Positions 10,865-24,471 are shown, counted from the first letter of the stretch. The stretch: DNA of 64,000 bases from Holacanthus passer (GCA_025331565.1 JAFREQ010000040.1:1133501-1197500); one strand, 5' to 3'. Program-made: numbers and translations. The notes: generated by a model not told the origin, from the letters alone.

Positions 10865-12436
10865 CATCCATCTCATCTATCTATGCAATTTACTGACCCT
10901 CGCTGCTTACAGGAAATAACAAAGATGATATGTTTTCATTAGCCTGTAGTAAAAAAAAAAAAAATCATCACATCACATCATCACAAAAAATACAGGGCTG
11001 TTTGGGTTACTTCATGATAAAATTGCATTTTGGAGATTTTTTTTACAGAACAACAGTGATTTGCAAAATAAACCACCCTCCTCCACAAACACTGTTTTGT
11101 TACTGTGTATAACTAATAATTCATCATTCCACATTGCATGCTTGAGTATAACCTCCAAAATATGGAGTTTACGAGGAGACCTTGAAGGCAGCAGGAGCTC
11201 CCACATGAACCAGCTCAGAAGTTCTTGAGTTGTAAAAACAGCCTGTCAGGACACCCAAGTAAAAAAACACAAGTCCTAATTTAATTAAACAATATGCATA
11301 AATAGTACATAATCATAAATTACACAGTGAATTAGCCTTTTCACTGTGAAACAGTCAAATAGAAACAGTATGATAGTATAAAACAGTATGTTCCCGAATA
11401 AGAGCTGAGACCACTGAAGGGTCATGTCAGAGAACAACCAGGAGGGGGCGACACTATCCACAGAAAGACTGCATGTTGTGTTCAGGGATGCAGAAAGTCT
11501 TTTTTTCCTTCTGCCTTTTTTCTTCCATTCAACATCCTCTCATCTTTTTTCCTTCTCTTTTCCCCATGATTTCGCACTTTGTCCTCTTTTCTGTCTTCCA
11601 ATGAAGCGCCAATGATTAGAAAAATGGAAACCATCTCATAACTGAAAAATATAAATATATGAATTGAGCAACATGCAAACTGTCAACCTTGATTTGTTCA
11701 TGTCATTCACCCTGTAAAATAAACTGAAAGACTGAAACTTACTGTAACTACAAATGTCGTTCTCATGTCCAGCGTCTCGCTCAGTCCAACCACTGAAATG
11801 CTTTTATAATAAAAGTCAGTTTCAGGATCCATCATCACTTTAAGATTTTCACACAAATCTCATGTTTCTATCATTCAGACCAGTCAAAGTCATCTTTGCA
11901 ACATCACTGCAAAAACTGATATTTTTCATGTGAAGAACATCAGTGTGTTTCCAAATGACTTTTTCATCTTGTTTCTTTAGTTTGATCTATTTGTTGATCC
12001 ACTGTGAACTGTCTCCTCATGTCTCTCACTTTTGTCTGATTCCATCCCCACGAGGAAAAGAGGCAAAGAAGAAGAAAGTGAGGAAACATATTTTGGGAAA
12101 AGATTTTTGGCAGCAACACAAGAATAAAAGGGAAAAGGATACATGGGATTTGTTGAGCTGATGAAATAGTGGAATTCTTGACATTGGTTATCGCAACACA
12201 TTTTTAATGATAATCATAATGGTGGTGCAATTAAATACAAGCAGCATTTTATGTAATATAAAAAATAACATAATTCTATCACATTCATTCATTTCAAAAC
12301 AATCAAAAAAAAAAAAAAAACCCAAGTTGTTGTCATCAAACTCTTCGCTGCAAAGTGGGAACTGAAATGAAAACTCACAGCACACATCCCTTTGTATTTC
12401 CCCCTGCACGTAACAGGCTCGTATTGACGCAGACAT

Positions 12437-15400
12437 TTATTTATCTTTTGGAAAAATCAGCTCTGTCCGTCGTGTATGGCCTCCCTGGCAAATTAATTTC
12501 TCCCCCTTCACACTGTTAAAGAAAGATAAAAACAGACAAAGTATTAAAGAAGGAGTTGCTGCCTGTTAGCAGAAAACAGCAGCTGTCAATCAAATCACAT
12601 TTGTACTGCTGACAACAGAAACACAAAGATGTAAACAAACAAACAAACAAACAAACAAACAAGTAAAATGTTTGTTTTTGTTCTGCCTGTTCACATATAG
12701 TTGCGATTCATTGCTCATCAAAAAGAGATGAGTGACATGTCTCTATGCTTGTTTTGGATCACAGAAGAACAATAATAACATATTTAAGAAAATAACATTA
12801 ACATAGATAATGATATGTGATTTCATTGAGGCTTTGGATTCTGGAAATATCTTCAAAACAGTGCTGCTGTTTAACTGTGTTCTGGGTTTTTAAAGGATGA
12901 CCTGAAGGACGCGAGAGGCTCGAACTGATGCAACACTCACAGGTTGTAGAAGTCGGTGTTGTTGAGCTCCTGCCAGTCCCTCCAGGTGAAGTAGTGAGGA
13001 CAGTGTCTCTCTGGACAGGGCGTGTGGACCTGCTGCGTCAGTCCCGGCCACTGCCTGGACAGCACAAACAGCTTGGACATCACGGCCAAAATCAGATCCC
13101 ACAGCTGACGAAACTCTGAGGAAAGAAATCATGTGTCTGTGCCGCAGACGCTCAGAACGTTTGGTCTCATGATGAAGGACTGATGGTAGATGTTTGAGCC
13201 TCACCCGTCTCAGGCCTCCTGCAGCGTATCTCGATGAACGGATCTCCGTCTTTATTGTTCTGTCTCACCAGAGCCAGTCTGTTTCCACAGCACAGGAGAC
13301 ACTGCTCCCCCCCCACCCAGTGAGTCGGGTACAGGGAGCAGGTCGTGATGATCACTCTGATGGTTACATACGGGAGATACAGGCAATTTGTGGAAGCTTA
13401 TTAGTGACGAGTGTCGAAAAATGAATTAAATAGAAAAGTAAAAATCCATTGATCCAGAGTTAAAAATGTACAGAAAAACATAGCTTCTCTTTTCCATCAT
13501 GTAAATTTCAGGAGTTGTATTCACCAAATCTAACTTTTATTTATGTCATATCTATAATTCAAGGTAATAAACTTAATATTTTTGACACGTTCTGGGATCA
13601 CGTCCATCATTTTCGAGTCACGCTATACATGATATCACTGAAATTAAGTGTTTGTCCTGACTGGATTTGTGGATTTTAAATGTTGAATTAAACTTATCTT
13701 CATATTTTTTTTCAACAGACATATTTATTTAGTGCTTTGACTGCAGCCAGAAAGACAATTCAGTCATTTTAGATAACATCTGATTGTCCCTGGAAAAGGT
13801 TTTGGTCATATCCTTTGCTCCAACATACATTTTTTAATTATTAGTATTTTCTTTATTAACTCAACTAAACTTTGGCTATCATTGTTGTAATACTATATTG
13901 ATATCAAATGACCCACACTTGATCTCTACTCTATAGATCGTTCTCCAAATACATTTTTAATACATCATATAATACTTCAGCTGGACTTTATAGGTGTTCT
14001 TACAAATTCAAGAATAATTCATGTGTCTGTATTAAAACAATAACAATAACAAAAAAATATACATTATCATACAGCAAATGCTGAAACGCTACCTGTGGAA
14101 GAAGCCGTGTGGAATCTCAGGGAGGAAGTACACGTGAACTCTGAGGTCATCTTGCCTGTCCTCACCCCACTTGTGGGACACTATGAGGTGGTCCTTCAGG
14201 TAGCTCGGGAAGAGACAGGCTCCATCTGGATCTCTCTTGGCCTCCTTGTCTGACTCCCACTGTTTCTCACCAGGGATAAACTCTGGTGCTTGAGGGTTCA
14301 GGGAGCTCCTGACGAGAGCAGGCAGACAGACCTCAAAATGCTGCAGCAGGGTGAGTAGCATACCTTCCTCCCTTTTGGTTCCCACCACCTCTGCGACCAA
14401 GTCGTCATCATCCTCGACCAGTTTCTCTAACTCTCTGCGGACCAGGATGCGCATGGCTGCATTGTGGAGGATGCCTTTGCACCTCAAGTCGTCCACCCAG
14501 GTGAACTTCTGTTTCATCAGAACCCCCTCCTGCATGAGGAGGTCTCTGGAGATCCCCTCCAGCTGCTGCACCAGGTCCAGTCTCACAATTGTCTGCATTT
14601 ACACAAAGAGGACGGAGAATGAAAAAAGATATGAAGAGGGATAGTGAAGTCCTTCGCTCTGCTAACTTTACTGTTGGCCTTGAGGAGGGCTGCAGACAGA
14701 AGTGTGCTCCCTCCATGACACATGCTGTCACCAGCTGCAGCGACAAGGACCTGATCCCAAACTGGCTTTCCACCCATGAACATGGACAAAGATGTTTGTT
14801 GGAAGCCCCAAAAATGACAAATCAGCCAAAGCCAATGAAAGCACACTTAAACTTACTGTACATCAACACAGCTCAGCAATAGTTGTGTACATTTATGATC
14901 TGTAATTATACGAGTATATTTTCTCTAATGGAAATGAACTGCCGACCTTGAACATTGAGATGAGGAATGAAGGCTGGATAAACACTCTGTCGCTGAGTAT
15001 ACTGATGTCTTCGTACCAAATGATCACCCCAATCCGATGCAGATATCGCAGGAGGAATCGTAAGATGGAGCAGAGACTCTCTCTCCTCATTTTAACATGG
15101 TTCAGGATTAAATCACTCAGTTCTTCAAGCAGAATAATACCTAATATAGAAGACAGAACAAATTTCATTTTATTTGAAAGTATTTTTGATAATACTTTAA
15201 ATTAAGTCCTTGGAGTTAAAAATTGACTTACCATGTTGGGGAATTTCTTCTTGTGCAACAAGTGTATGAATGGCTTGCTCCACCGCTTCGTAACTTTTTG
15301 GTAAAATGCTCTCAGAGCGCAGCAACATATTCTCTGATTGAATGCATGTCAAAATATGACTTTTGAGTTTTGCAATATCCTCAGTCCTTGTGCAGTCAAT

Positions 15401-18400
15401 GGTTACAAGATCCAGAACCTAAAAGTGAAGGTTAACGACAGCGCATTTGCATAGAAATATTGAACTTTTGTAGAGGAAAACTTGATCAAGAAAAACATAA
15501 CAACATATCAAACAAAAGTAATAACTTTAAAATAATGCACACGTTAATGAATCACTACCTTCAAATTGTATTCCAAAAGACAATCCAGCTCATCCAGCTG
15601 GTCTGTAAAGAGAGAGAGGTCTGTGTTATCCTCCAGATTTTTCTTCTGGCTTTTTAAAACCATCCTCCTGTTTGCCAACATGGATTTGACCTTCTCCTCT
15701 ATGTCTTTCTTCTTCTCCATCACCTCCTCCGGGTCTGTGCACTGGTCGCAGTGTGTTCCCACCAGCAGGACCACGGAGTCCGGCACCCGCAGCTGGATGT
15801 TGTTTATCCAGAACCACAGCTGGTCTTTGAAAGACTGTGGGTCTGCGACGCTGTAGCTGATCGAAAATCAAAATCAAATATCATGGGCTCGTTTCAAAAT
15901 CCTAAAAAGATAAACCAGTGTTGCACAACAGTGTTTGTGTTTGTTACTTGTGAAAATATAATGACTCACTTGGCATGTTAACATTTACTAATTAGCACTT
16001 AACACAAAATACAGCTGAGGACAATGGGGATGTCATTAGTTTTGCAGATATTTGGTCATAAAAGTGTTGAGGCAAATAAAATTTTGACCTGATGATCCTG
16101 AGGGGGATGTGTTGATTGTGTGCCCTAAGTTTCATTTTGATCCATCAGATAGTTGTGATACGGCAAAAATGTCAACCTGGCGTTTGTCAGCAAAGTCATT
16201 AGGATTCATCCTCTTGGGACCATGAATGTCTGAACTAAATTTCATGGCTGATAATTGGACTTTGGACCAAAGTGGTGGACCGACTGACAGACAAATCAAC
16301 ATTGCCATCCCTTGAACCATGCCGCTAACTCATGCTCAAAAACATGTTATTGTGCCATTAATTATATTTATTCTGTTTCCTTTTCTTCTTGTTCAGAAAA
16401 AGCTCTTTTTACCGCTCATAAAAAGAAAACTGAGAAGAAAAAAGGTCTTGAGCGTAAGAGGTCAAACCCCCTTGACAAATGCAACCTATGACACTGTTGC
16501 AAGTACATGTTGCTTTCTTTTAAGTCAAGATTAGAAAGTTCAGCCTGATTTGAGTTCAGAACACTTCACACGACCGTCAGAGAGACAAGAGGCCTGAAGT
16601 GTTTTCTCTTGCATAGTTTAACCTCATCTACAGCATGTTCCTTGATGCTTTGGACACCATATTTGTTGACCTTCCTCCTCTGGACCTCCTGCACAACAAG
16701 CTCTTCATGTCGAGGAGGTCAGCTATAATTGATCAGGGCTGATTGACATTTGTCTTGGCCAAGTCGCGGCAGGAGTTTAGGCATCTCGGTAATGTAATTC
16801 AACATAGTAAGACATAAATGTCAGATAGTCTGTTCGTAGCATTAAGGGGTCGAAAGCCAGAAAGACTGGGAACCACTGTCTTAAAAGATGATTCATGAAA
16901 ATTGTTCCACTTGCTCACCTGGCTAAATCAACAGTAAGGATGACAAGGGCTCGTGGTGTGATGAAGACGTGATGCGTCAGGTAGTACTCCTCCTGCCCTG
17001 CGAAGTCCCAGAAAAGGAAACGGACTTCCTGGGTGTACAGTTGACTGATCTCAATTCCCTCAGTCCGATCCTCCACTGCCACGGCCACGGGCTTCCCTTC
17101 CTTCAGACTGCGGCAGAGTGTGGACTTCCCTGCCATGGAGGAGCCCAGGAACATGGTCTTGACTGTCCAGGCACTGTGTGCATTGGGGCTCTCCTCCATT
17201 TCACGGAAGTAGCTTTGGATGTCCAAGACCCCTCTGGCACAGACCTCCTCTGGTGGGCACCTCAGCGGGTTCCCCATGGCCTTGCACACGGTCAGCTCAC
17301 AGATGCCTTTCTGGAAGAGCTGGGACGGGAGCTCGGACAGCTGGTTCTTCTCGACCAAAAGCTCCTTCAGTTTTGGGAGACCAACTAGTGGTTGGATGTT
17401 TTGCAGACAATTCTTGGAAAGGTCCAGGTAAGTGAGAGAGATGCATTGGTTTATATCTGAAGGAAGCTTGGCCAAGTGATTAGCACTGAGTTTTAGGAAC
17501 TTTAACCTCCTGAGATGTGGGAAGATTCCTTCTGGGATGGATCTGATGTTGTTCTGGTTCATGTAGAGGGACTCCAGTGTGTGCAGGTGGTGCATTTCCT
17601 GTGAGAACTCCACTATCTTGTTCCTGGAGAGATTCAGCTCCATCAGGCGCGTGAATCGGGAGATGCCGGTGACACGTTTCAGTTTGTTCCTCTGCAAATC
17701 CACACAACTGGCATATGTTGGAAGATCCTGAGGGAGGGATTTGAGTTTTCGTCCTGACAGGTCCCATTCCTCCCAGCTGTTGCCTGTGTTATGAATGAAC
17801 AGTTTTACAATGTGTTGAAGATCTGGGTAAAAACAATGAATGGCGTGACATAGCTAATAGTATTTATAACTTCTCTCTTTCCCTCAAAGGTCTGCACTGT
17901 CAGCAAAAGTTGAAGCAAAGGCTCTGCACAGATTTATGATTCCTCAGTGAGTGAATACACTGATTACATTTAAATGAATTCACTTGGGTGTGAAATTTTG
18001 TTGTGATAAATGTTGATAAACAGAAAATATGGTTAAAAATTACATTTATCTTTTAAAAATGATCTAGATGCTGACGTAAAAGCCTGACACCAGCAACACT
18101 GAGGGCAAATAATATGAGTGAGCGATAAACTTGTCTTTCGTTCCTGAAAAAGCCAAATCAGTAAAATATCACTGATAGATAAGATATTCCTTTTTTGGTC
18201 CCACAACAGGGAAATTTACAAAGGGTTTGAACCAGCAACACACTGAACTTCCAAGTCAACAGACAGATGATGCAATCGCCCAGCTTAGAAAGAGGAATTA
18301 ATGAACTCTGTAGTCCATGACTACAAACCTGTGTGTGATTAATAATTTCAAATTCTAATTAACAGGTGAAGATTTTCATGCAGCTTTGACACACAGTCTT

Positions 18401-18665
18401 GAGGGAAACTGTTCTTTTTATTTAAGTAAAATTACAAGTTACAGTGTACAAGTTAATATTGTTTTCATGGCATGAAAAAATACCCCACTGCAAGTTCCTG
18501 AACTCGAGCATGATGATGTGCAATCTTTGTGAAACGCTGCCCACATGAAGAAATCTCTCAATACACTGTAATGTTCCTGCACCACAGACAACATTCACAA
18601 CAGTAATTACAGACCTCTCACTATTTAAAGTACATATTCGGTTTCTTACCATGTCCAGAGGCCAT
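12437..18665 (-). CDS. Roco-family LRR-Roc-COR GTPase, MFHAS1-like, 9 coding exons, 833 aa
   Basis: Roco proteins carry a Ras-like GTPase (Roc) fused to a COR dimerisation domain. Coding exons on the minus strand: 18650-18665, 16919-17822, 15559-15856, 15232-15418, 14947-15140, 14093-14592, 13205-13356, 12941-13115, 12437-12512. All have GT..AG borders and phases that join to exactly 834 codons with stop. Start is MASGH in a 16-base exon that splices in frame to ..DLQHIVKLF. Leucine-rich repeats run from about residue 25 to 195. The P-loop GSSMAGKST is at 232-240, DFAGQE (G3) at 278-283, THCD (G4) at 341-344, so the GTPase is intact. COR-like sequence fills about 410-760 (for example LLRYLHRIGVIIWY in exon 5). 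The C-terminus ends in ..RRTELIFPKDK. There is no kinase domain, so this is closer to MFHAS1 than LRRK, but shorter (833 against about 1050 aa) and multi-exonic. Exact orthologue not known to me; no symbol given. Confidence 0.9.
12636..12663. repeat. (AAAC)n microsatellite
   Basis: Seven AAAC units, inside the last intron of the Roco gene. Confidence 0.95.
16085..16320 (-). repeat. Dispersed repeat copy, TGGATGGATTGCCATGAA family
   Basis: Within the Roco intron 15857-16918. On the minus strand it carries the ordered phrases GGTTCAAGGGATGGCAATGT, CATTCATGGTCCCAAGAGGA and AATCCTAATGACTTTGCTGA, then AGGTTGACATTTTTGCC. These match a repeat very common in percomorph fish. Other copies are at about 21885-21955, 44725-44960, 51990-52450 and 61905-62060. 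Confidence 0.7.
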
Positions 18666-21397
18666 TTTCTTTAAATACTTTCTTCAGGTATTTGTGGGGC
18701 AGCTTCCTCATATTTCCTCAGGAAGTGTTCAACTGGTTCACCCACAATCTGTTGCAAACCAGCACCGACCACAGAGAAAGGGAAGTGAAGCACACAAGCT
18801 GTGGTTACTTTCCATTTAACAGTTTGCCCAGTACGTAAAAAGACAAACATATAAATCAGAACTTCTGTTCTATGATCAAAATATTTAACATTTTTAAGAG
18901 TAGCACTTTACCAAGTGACAAATAAAAAACATTATTTAAAAAAATGTGCAAGAATTAATTGTCTCATGACAAGCTGGTATCTCAAGGGTAAAATCCACAG
19001 GTGTAATATATAATATTAATAATGGCTGCAGTCCATTTAGGTGTGCCAGGGTCCTGGTGTTGTGCATTTAGACTCATTGACATGATGCACTGGGCCATTT
19101 GCATGTATAAAAGTAAATACCTGTATAACTAAAAAAAAAAGAAAAGCCAGGAACAGGATGAACTGCCTACAACAATGTTCAAGCATTATGTATAAAATAA
19201 GAAAATTGCTCAGGTGAAATTTTAAATCTGAAGCATAAAGTAGTGCTGAAGTTCTGCAGTGTGGAACTCCCCCTTCTGGTAGTGAGAGTAATTACACAAA
19301 CACTGTTGAATATATGACTATAATCTCCATCAGATTGTAGTTGCTGTTGCTCCGCCCTTCAGCTCTGGCAAGACAAAGATTGTTGGTTGACATAAAATGC
19401 ATCACTACTAACACGGACTACAGATTTAAGAATTTAAAATATACAAAAATGAAATACAGAGAGATTTACCAGGTGGTGAAGTCCAACACTGCAGGTTAAA
19501 ATATAGGAGCAGAAAATAATACAACAAAATAAAAAAGTGAAGGAGGAGCTTGAGCGATAAATACATTGAGTATATATTTTATAGATAAACAAGATTAACC
19601 TTTATCGATCCCTTGAGGGTATAATTTACTAATTATTAGGTCAATTTATCAGAGCAAAAAATCTAAATGTTCAAAGTCAAAATTAACCCTCCAAGTATTG
19701 ATTTGTCTGTATTGAAAAGTTAAGCACAAAGAAGAAAACAAATATCCCTGTGTCCCACCGTATCAGGATTTTGACCAGTTCGTAGGATAAAAAAAAACAA
19801 CACATGTCTAGGAGCTCTGTGATTGGTGGTTCCCCCTACACCTTACCAGTACATCTAAACCATGATTGTCGTCCTCCGGTGTGTCAGCACCAGCGGAGTC
19901 TCGCTCTGGGAGAGTTAGTCCCCTTCACAACAATGTGGTTTGTAACAGCTATTACATTTTGCGTTCTCACCATGTGAACATGAACATTTCTTGACTGATG
20001 TGCACTGGTTTCCAGTCTGTGGCTCGAGGGCTTCATGATGTTGGAATCATCTTTGTAATTCTGCTATGTCTCACAGTCAAAGGTACTTTTTAGTCATCAA
20101 ATCACCTTTCTGATGTCTATAAAATACATTTTGACTAAATATCCAGAGCTGAGGTTAACATTTTGAAAACATAATTTCAGTCTAGTACAACTTTGCTCAC
20201 ATTTTTCTAGGTTGGTTGTCATGTATGAGAAAAAAATCTTTACTTTTAAGGAACTGGAAGCAGCAATAGTTTGACATTTTTGCTTGACTTAAACAATAAA
20301 TTGATTATCAAAATAGCTGCAGCTCTACTGCATTGCACTACTTCACTATGAAAATGAGGCTGAGGACTAAAGTAAATTGCTTTCAGTGCTCACATTAATC
20401 ACATTAATCACCAAGCACCAATTCAGAGGTTAACTACAAAAATATGCTACTACACAGCAAATATCATGGTGTGTCATCATGAATCCACAGCAACAAAGAC
20501 ACACGATTTAAAGACTGAAAACTACTCAGTTAAACAGTCGAGCTGAAAAAGGCAAAGTTTAATTGCAAACAGCATTGAAGAACATTGTGTAGGTTTTGTC
20601 ATCATATGCATCATCTCATCCAGCAAAGTGTGTATATTGCACAAAGTCGAGTATAACCTTGATCTCTGTAGTTTAGTACTTACGCATACTGTATGTTGAC
20701 TGGCTTCATCTCTGACTAACTTTAAAATGACCCTGGTGATGTCATCAGAGTGACCTTTGCTTAGGTTTGAAGTCTTCAGTTTTTGAAAGGAAAACTTCAG
20801 AAACACTCTCGACTCAAACCAGGGACTAAAACTCAGGATGTCTTAGTCCTGACTCTATCACTTTGGACCTTCTTTTAAACCCTTTTTGCAAGTACAATAC
20901 TAAATTGCTGCAAAACGGCTGCTTCTGTTTTTTGGTTTTGTAACCATAAGTTTCCATATTAGACATATAAATCAAACACAACAGTATTTTCTTTCAGCCT
21001 TGGGAAAATACTATATCACACTGTGTGCTACCAGTAGCCAGTTCCTTTGGGTCTTTATTAAAAAATATGGACATATATTTCATCATGATTTATAAATTTC
21101 TTTATAAACACACAATATGAGGCCACAAATTCAGTGATGTTGTCTCAACATATTGTCTAATTTCTGCTAAAATCAAACAACTTAAAAAAATATATACAAT
21201 AAAACACTTGCTTCAACAGTGTCCAAAAGCTGACTGTGTCCAGTTAAAGAACTTCTAACAGTGCCTGAACAAACGCCACCATGACGGCTTGACTCTGTAG
21301 CACAGTGGAGGCATGAAGAGTCTTCTCACACTCTGCTTCCTGTAAGTTCACAATCAGGTTCCTTTTCATTTGGCAGACTTTGATCAACCGGACTCTC
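18666..21397. other. Intergenic region upstream of the Roco gene / downstream of GCAP gene B
   Basis: AT-rich, with no exon I can support. The first ~150 bases (to about 18800) are likely 5'UTR and promoter of the Roco gene; no TATA box stands out. A minus-strand AATAAA at 21054-21059, about 340 bases past the GCAP B stop, is a plausible poly(A) signal. A short repeat-like fragment with GATCCCTTGAGGG lies near 19610. Confidence 0.5.
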
Positions 21398-22789
21398 TCA
21401 GGAATCTTTGGCGCTCATGAGTTTCCTGTCGCACAAGTACTGCTGGACCCATCTGCTGGGATTGACGTCGAGCTGCAGGAAGCTCTGCAGCCACGGACTC
21501 CTCTGAGCGCCCTCGACGAACTCTTCCAGCGTGATCTGACCTGCAGCAGACGCACAACAGCTTTGCATTAATTTTTAATGGATACATCACAAGGAAATCT
21601 GGTTTTGAGTGATGTGTGTGAGGGTTTTGTTGGTTTGGAGGATGCCGTCAACGTACCGTCACTGTTCACGTCGACCTCTTGAAAGATGCGCTCACACACC
21701 TGATTGGCAGTGAGGCTTCCAGTTCCTGCTTCATCAGACACGGAGCCTTTCTTTATCTTGTAGATTATCTGAAAGACAAATGTGACAGACTGTTTCTCAT
21801 GTCTCACTCGTAACGCTGCAGACAAATTCTGTGGTTTTCAGATATGGTAATATTGGTCAGCTGTCAATCGGTTTGATCCAGTCTGAAGGATCTCAACAGC
21901 TATTGGATGGATTCTGATAAAATTTTGTTCAGACATTCATGGTTGAAAGATGATCATGCAATCATAAGGCCAAAATATTAAATTCAGCATTTACACTGAT
22001 CTAAAACTTAAATTCGACACCAGAAATGGATCCGATAGCTGTATGAAATATCATGTGTCCACTGATAATCAGAAATAAATCTGCGCCTAAGCAGTTTGCT
22101 GGTATTTAATCAAGCATTAAAAACACCTACGTACATCTTAAGGTCAAATTTATTTGATCTTTTAAAAATCATCTTTCAATAAACAAACATGATATTATGG
22201 ATATGTATACCGTTCATAAAATGATACTTAATAATGTAAAGCTCATCTTTTGAAAAACATGTTTTAATTATTTTTTTCTCATTAAAAATTTCATGAAATC
22301 AACAATTTTTACCTTGACAATCTTCCGTAGTTCACTTCTGTCTAGACGGCCATTGTCATCGCTGTCAAAAACCTTGAAGGACCACCGCAGCTTATCTTCA
22401 AGTTTTCCACGCAGAACAAGATTGATTGCGGCCACATACTCTATAAAATCCATCGTGTTGTCCTGAAAACAAGAAAACACTATTGCTGAAAGTCCAACAA
22501 GGAACGTGAAGAGATTTGTGCTCATAATTATAAATATTTTCAAGAACACAGATCAGATATCAGGCATCAGAGCAGCTTTGTAACTCACATGATTCATGTC
22601 AAATGCTCGGAAGATGCTGTCCATGTACTCTGACTCGGGCGTCCCGTTCTGTACTCCGAACATCCTCTTGAACTCGTGCAGGTACAAAGATCCGCTCGGA
22701 CACTCCATGATAAATGACTTGTAGAGGTCGTGGATGCTGTTCAACTCCAGCTCCTCTTCCTGTTTCTGGATTTGCTGATTTTGACCCAT
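21398..22789 (-). CDS. Guanylate cyclase-activating protein (GCAP), gene B, 4 exons, 201 aa
   Basis: GCAPs are myristoylated neuronal-calcium-sensor proteins that regulate photoreceptor guanylate cyclase, activating it when calcium falls in light. Exons: 22589-22789, 22313-22462, 21657-21768, 21398-21540; intron phases 0, 0, 1. The protein begins MGQNQQ (Gly2 available for myristoylation). EF1 is degenerate with the Cys-Pro signature (MECPSG, about 28-33). EF2 loop is 64-75 (DMNHDNTMDFIE), EF3 100-111 (DSDDNGRLDRSE), EF4 150-161 (DVNSDGQITLEE). EF2-4 keep acidic first and last residues, so three functional calcium sites are expected. The C-terminus WVQQYLCDRKLMSAKDS is typical in length. It is one of a tandem pair with the gene at 24585-26360. 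It belongs to the teleost-expanded GCAP group (guca1 family); I cannot tell which numbered paralogue. Confidence 0.95.
21885..21955 (+). repeat. Dispersed repeat fragment, TGGATGGATT family
   Basis: Inside GCAP B intron 21769-22312. CAACAGCTATTGGATGGATT followed by AGACATTCATGGTTGAA matches the family seen at 16085-16320. Confidence 0.6.
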
Positions 22790-23018
22790 GTTAAAATCCA
22801 AATCTGACCACTGCAGTAAAAACACTGAATTTCTTCTTTTGTATAAGAAATAAATGAACACAGATGCTTCAGTAAATAAATATTCCCAAGGTTTCCTCGA
22901 CTGAACAATCCAGCGTCCACTTCATGGCTGCCGTTGACGCTTCTTGTTTCTCCAACGGCTCAGGGGTCTTGAACTGAGCGGAGTGCAATAACTGGTTCAT
23001 GTGACCCCGTCCAAGAAG

Positions 23019-23067
23019 CTTATTTTTAGCCAAAGTCTTTGGCAAGCTGAGTTTAAAACAGTAATCC
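23019..23067 (-). promoter_or_regulatory. Candidate GCAP B promoter: AT-box and CRX-like site
   Basis: About 230 bases upstream of the ATG lies CTAAAAATAAG on the minus strand (23019-23029), which could act as a TATA-like or MEF2-like element. TAATCC, the core site of OTX/CRX photoreceptor factors, is at 23062-23067 on plus. The spacing resembles that at GCAP gene A. Motifs are seen; promoter function is inferred. Confidence 0.4.
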
Positions 23068-24465
23068 ACGTGCTTGATCCCATCTTGAACCTTTCGCGAC
23101 CTAAGGTCACCAGTGCACTTTACACTGTTACTTAGAAAAACGAAAACTTATGATCGTGACCAAGGGCCTTTATACCTGTGTGTGGACATATGAACAGAAG
23201 ACATTAAATCTTTGCTGGTAGATTGTTCTGTAGCTATTCAGGTTGTTTTCTTACTAGTCAGGTGGCTGTTGATTTAATAAAGTAATAATAATAATAATAG
23301 TAGTAGTAGTATTTATCTATCCTCTATTTTATCAGCTGCTCACACAGGCTTTAGGTCAGGTCATGAAAAAAGTTTTGACATCCTTAATTAACTGCTTAAG
23401 CTTATTAACGTCTTTGTTTGTTTGTTTGTTTCTGCTTAATGGCATTTAGACATCATTAGTTTTACTGTTTAAACCTGTCTGGTGTCAAAATGTCTTCAAA
23501 GTGACTAATGCAATCACTCATTGTAATCTTGTTTCCTAGAAGTTCACTTCACACACAAACAATTTCTTGTTGCTTTAATTCAATTTTCTGTTAAATTTTA
23601 TTCTTATTACAACAGAAGTTATCTCAGGCACTTTTCATGTAGAGCAGACTCTGTATAATATTTACAGAGACCCAATGATTCCCATCATGAACCAGCACTT
23701 TACACTTGGTGTAATTAAAGAGTAAAAATGTGAGAGTACTCAACACTTTATACCTGATTCATACAACAAAATGACACCTCACTCATATATTTTTTTGATT
23801 TTCAGTTTTGACTCAAGGTGTGACAGGAGAGCAGGATCGGTGTCGGTGAGGTTTTCTACAGAATCTACATGACATATGACTGACGTGGTCACACTCGGGT
23901 AAACCTGTAGAGCTGGAATAACTCGGTAAATCCCAGGGGTTTATGGTTGTGACCGGGTGGGAGGAGGGGGCCTGCAGTGACAGAGAGCAGGCTGACGGTG
24001 GCGCAGTCGATGCAACTCACGTGCTTCTGGATGAAAACATGATGCAAAACACTTCTAATGAAGAGCTGAGCGTGCGTTTCAGGTGTGTGTCAGTGCAAAA
24101 GGAAACGGGACATATTTTTCATTGAGTTTTATTCAAACCTGCCTTTAACAACAGTTAAGTAATGAGGTAAAACAACATTAATTCTATTAATGTTATTATT
24201 AAAAATAAAATGAAAAAGTAAAAAAAAAAAGCACAACAGAGATAGAAAAGCAAATATATAATTATTCCCTATTTACATATTGACACTTTATAATAAGAAG
24301 GCTGTGAGTAAACAAGAAATATACAGTATATATGTGCACTATGCAAACTGTTGGAATTGTATTAAAGATTATATAATTAAGTTTAATCTTTATTATAGTG
24401 TCAAGAGACAGAATCATGTATACAAAGTAAGAAGTAGTATTTTTTTTCCCTGCGCAGTCATACTG

Positions 24466-24471
24466 TTTATT
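24466..24471 (-). terminator. Poly(A) signal AATAAA of GCAP gene A
   Basis: Canonical hexamer on the minus strand 114 bases after the TGA at 24585-24587. Confidence 0.6.

Larger units (their letters stand above)
10291..12436. other. Intergenic region between the Roco gene 3' end and mapk8ip1
   Basis: It holds a dispersed repeat at about 10378-10700, a TATC microsatellite, AT-rich DNA and, in the last few hundred bases, probably the 3'UTR of the Roco gene (a minus-strand ATTAAA at 12203-12208 is a candidate poly(A) signal). No other exon seen. Confidence 0.6.

Noticed and set aside
22869..23069. 66-codon minus-strand frame upstream of GCAP gene B
   Set aside because: Not in the GCAP frame and unlike NCS proteins; it overlaps the likely promoter and leader of the gene.
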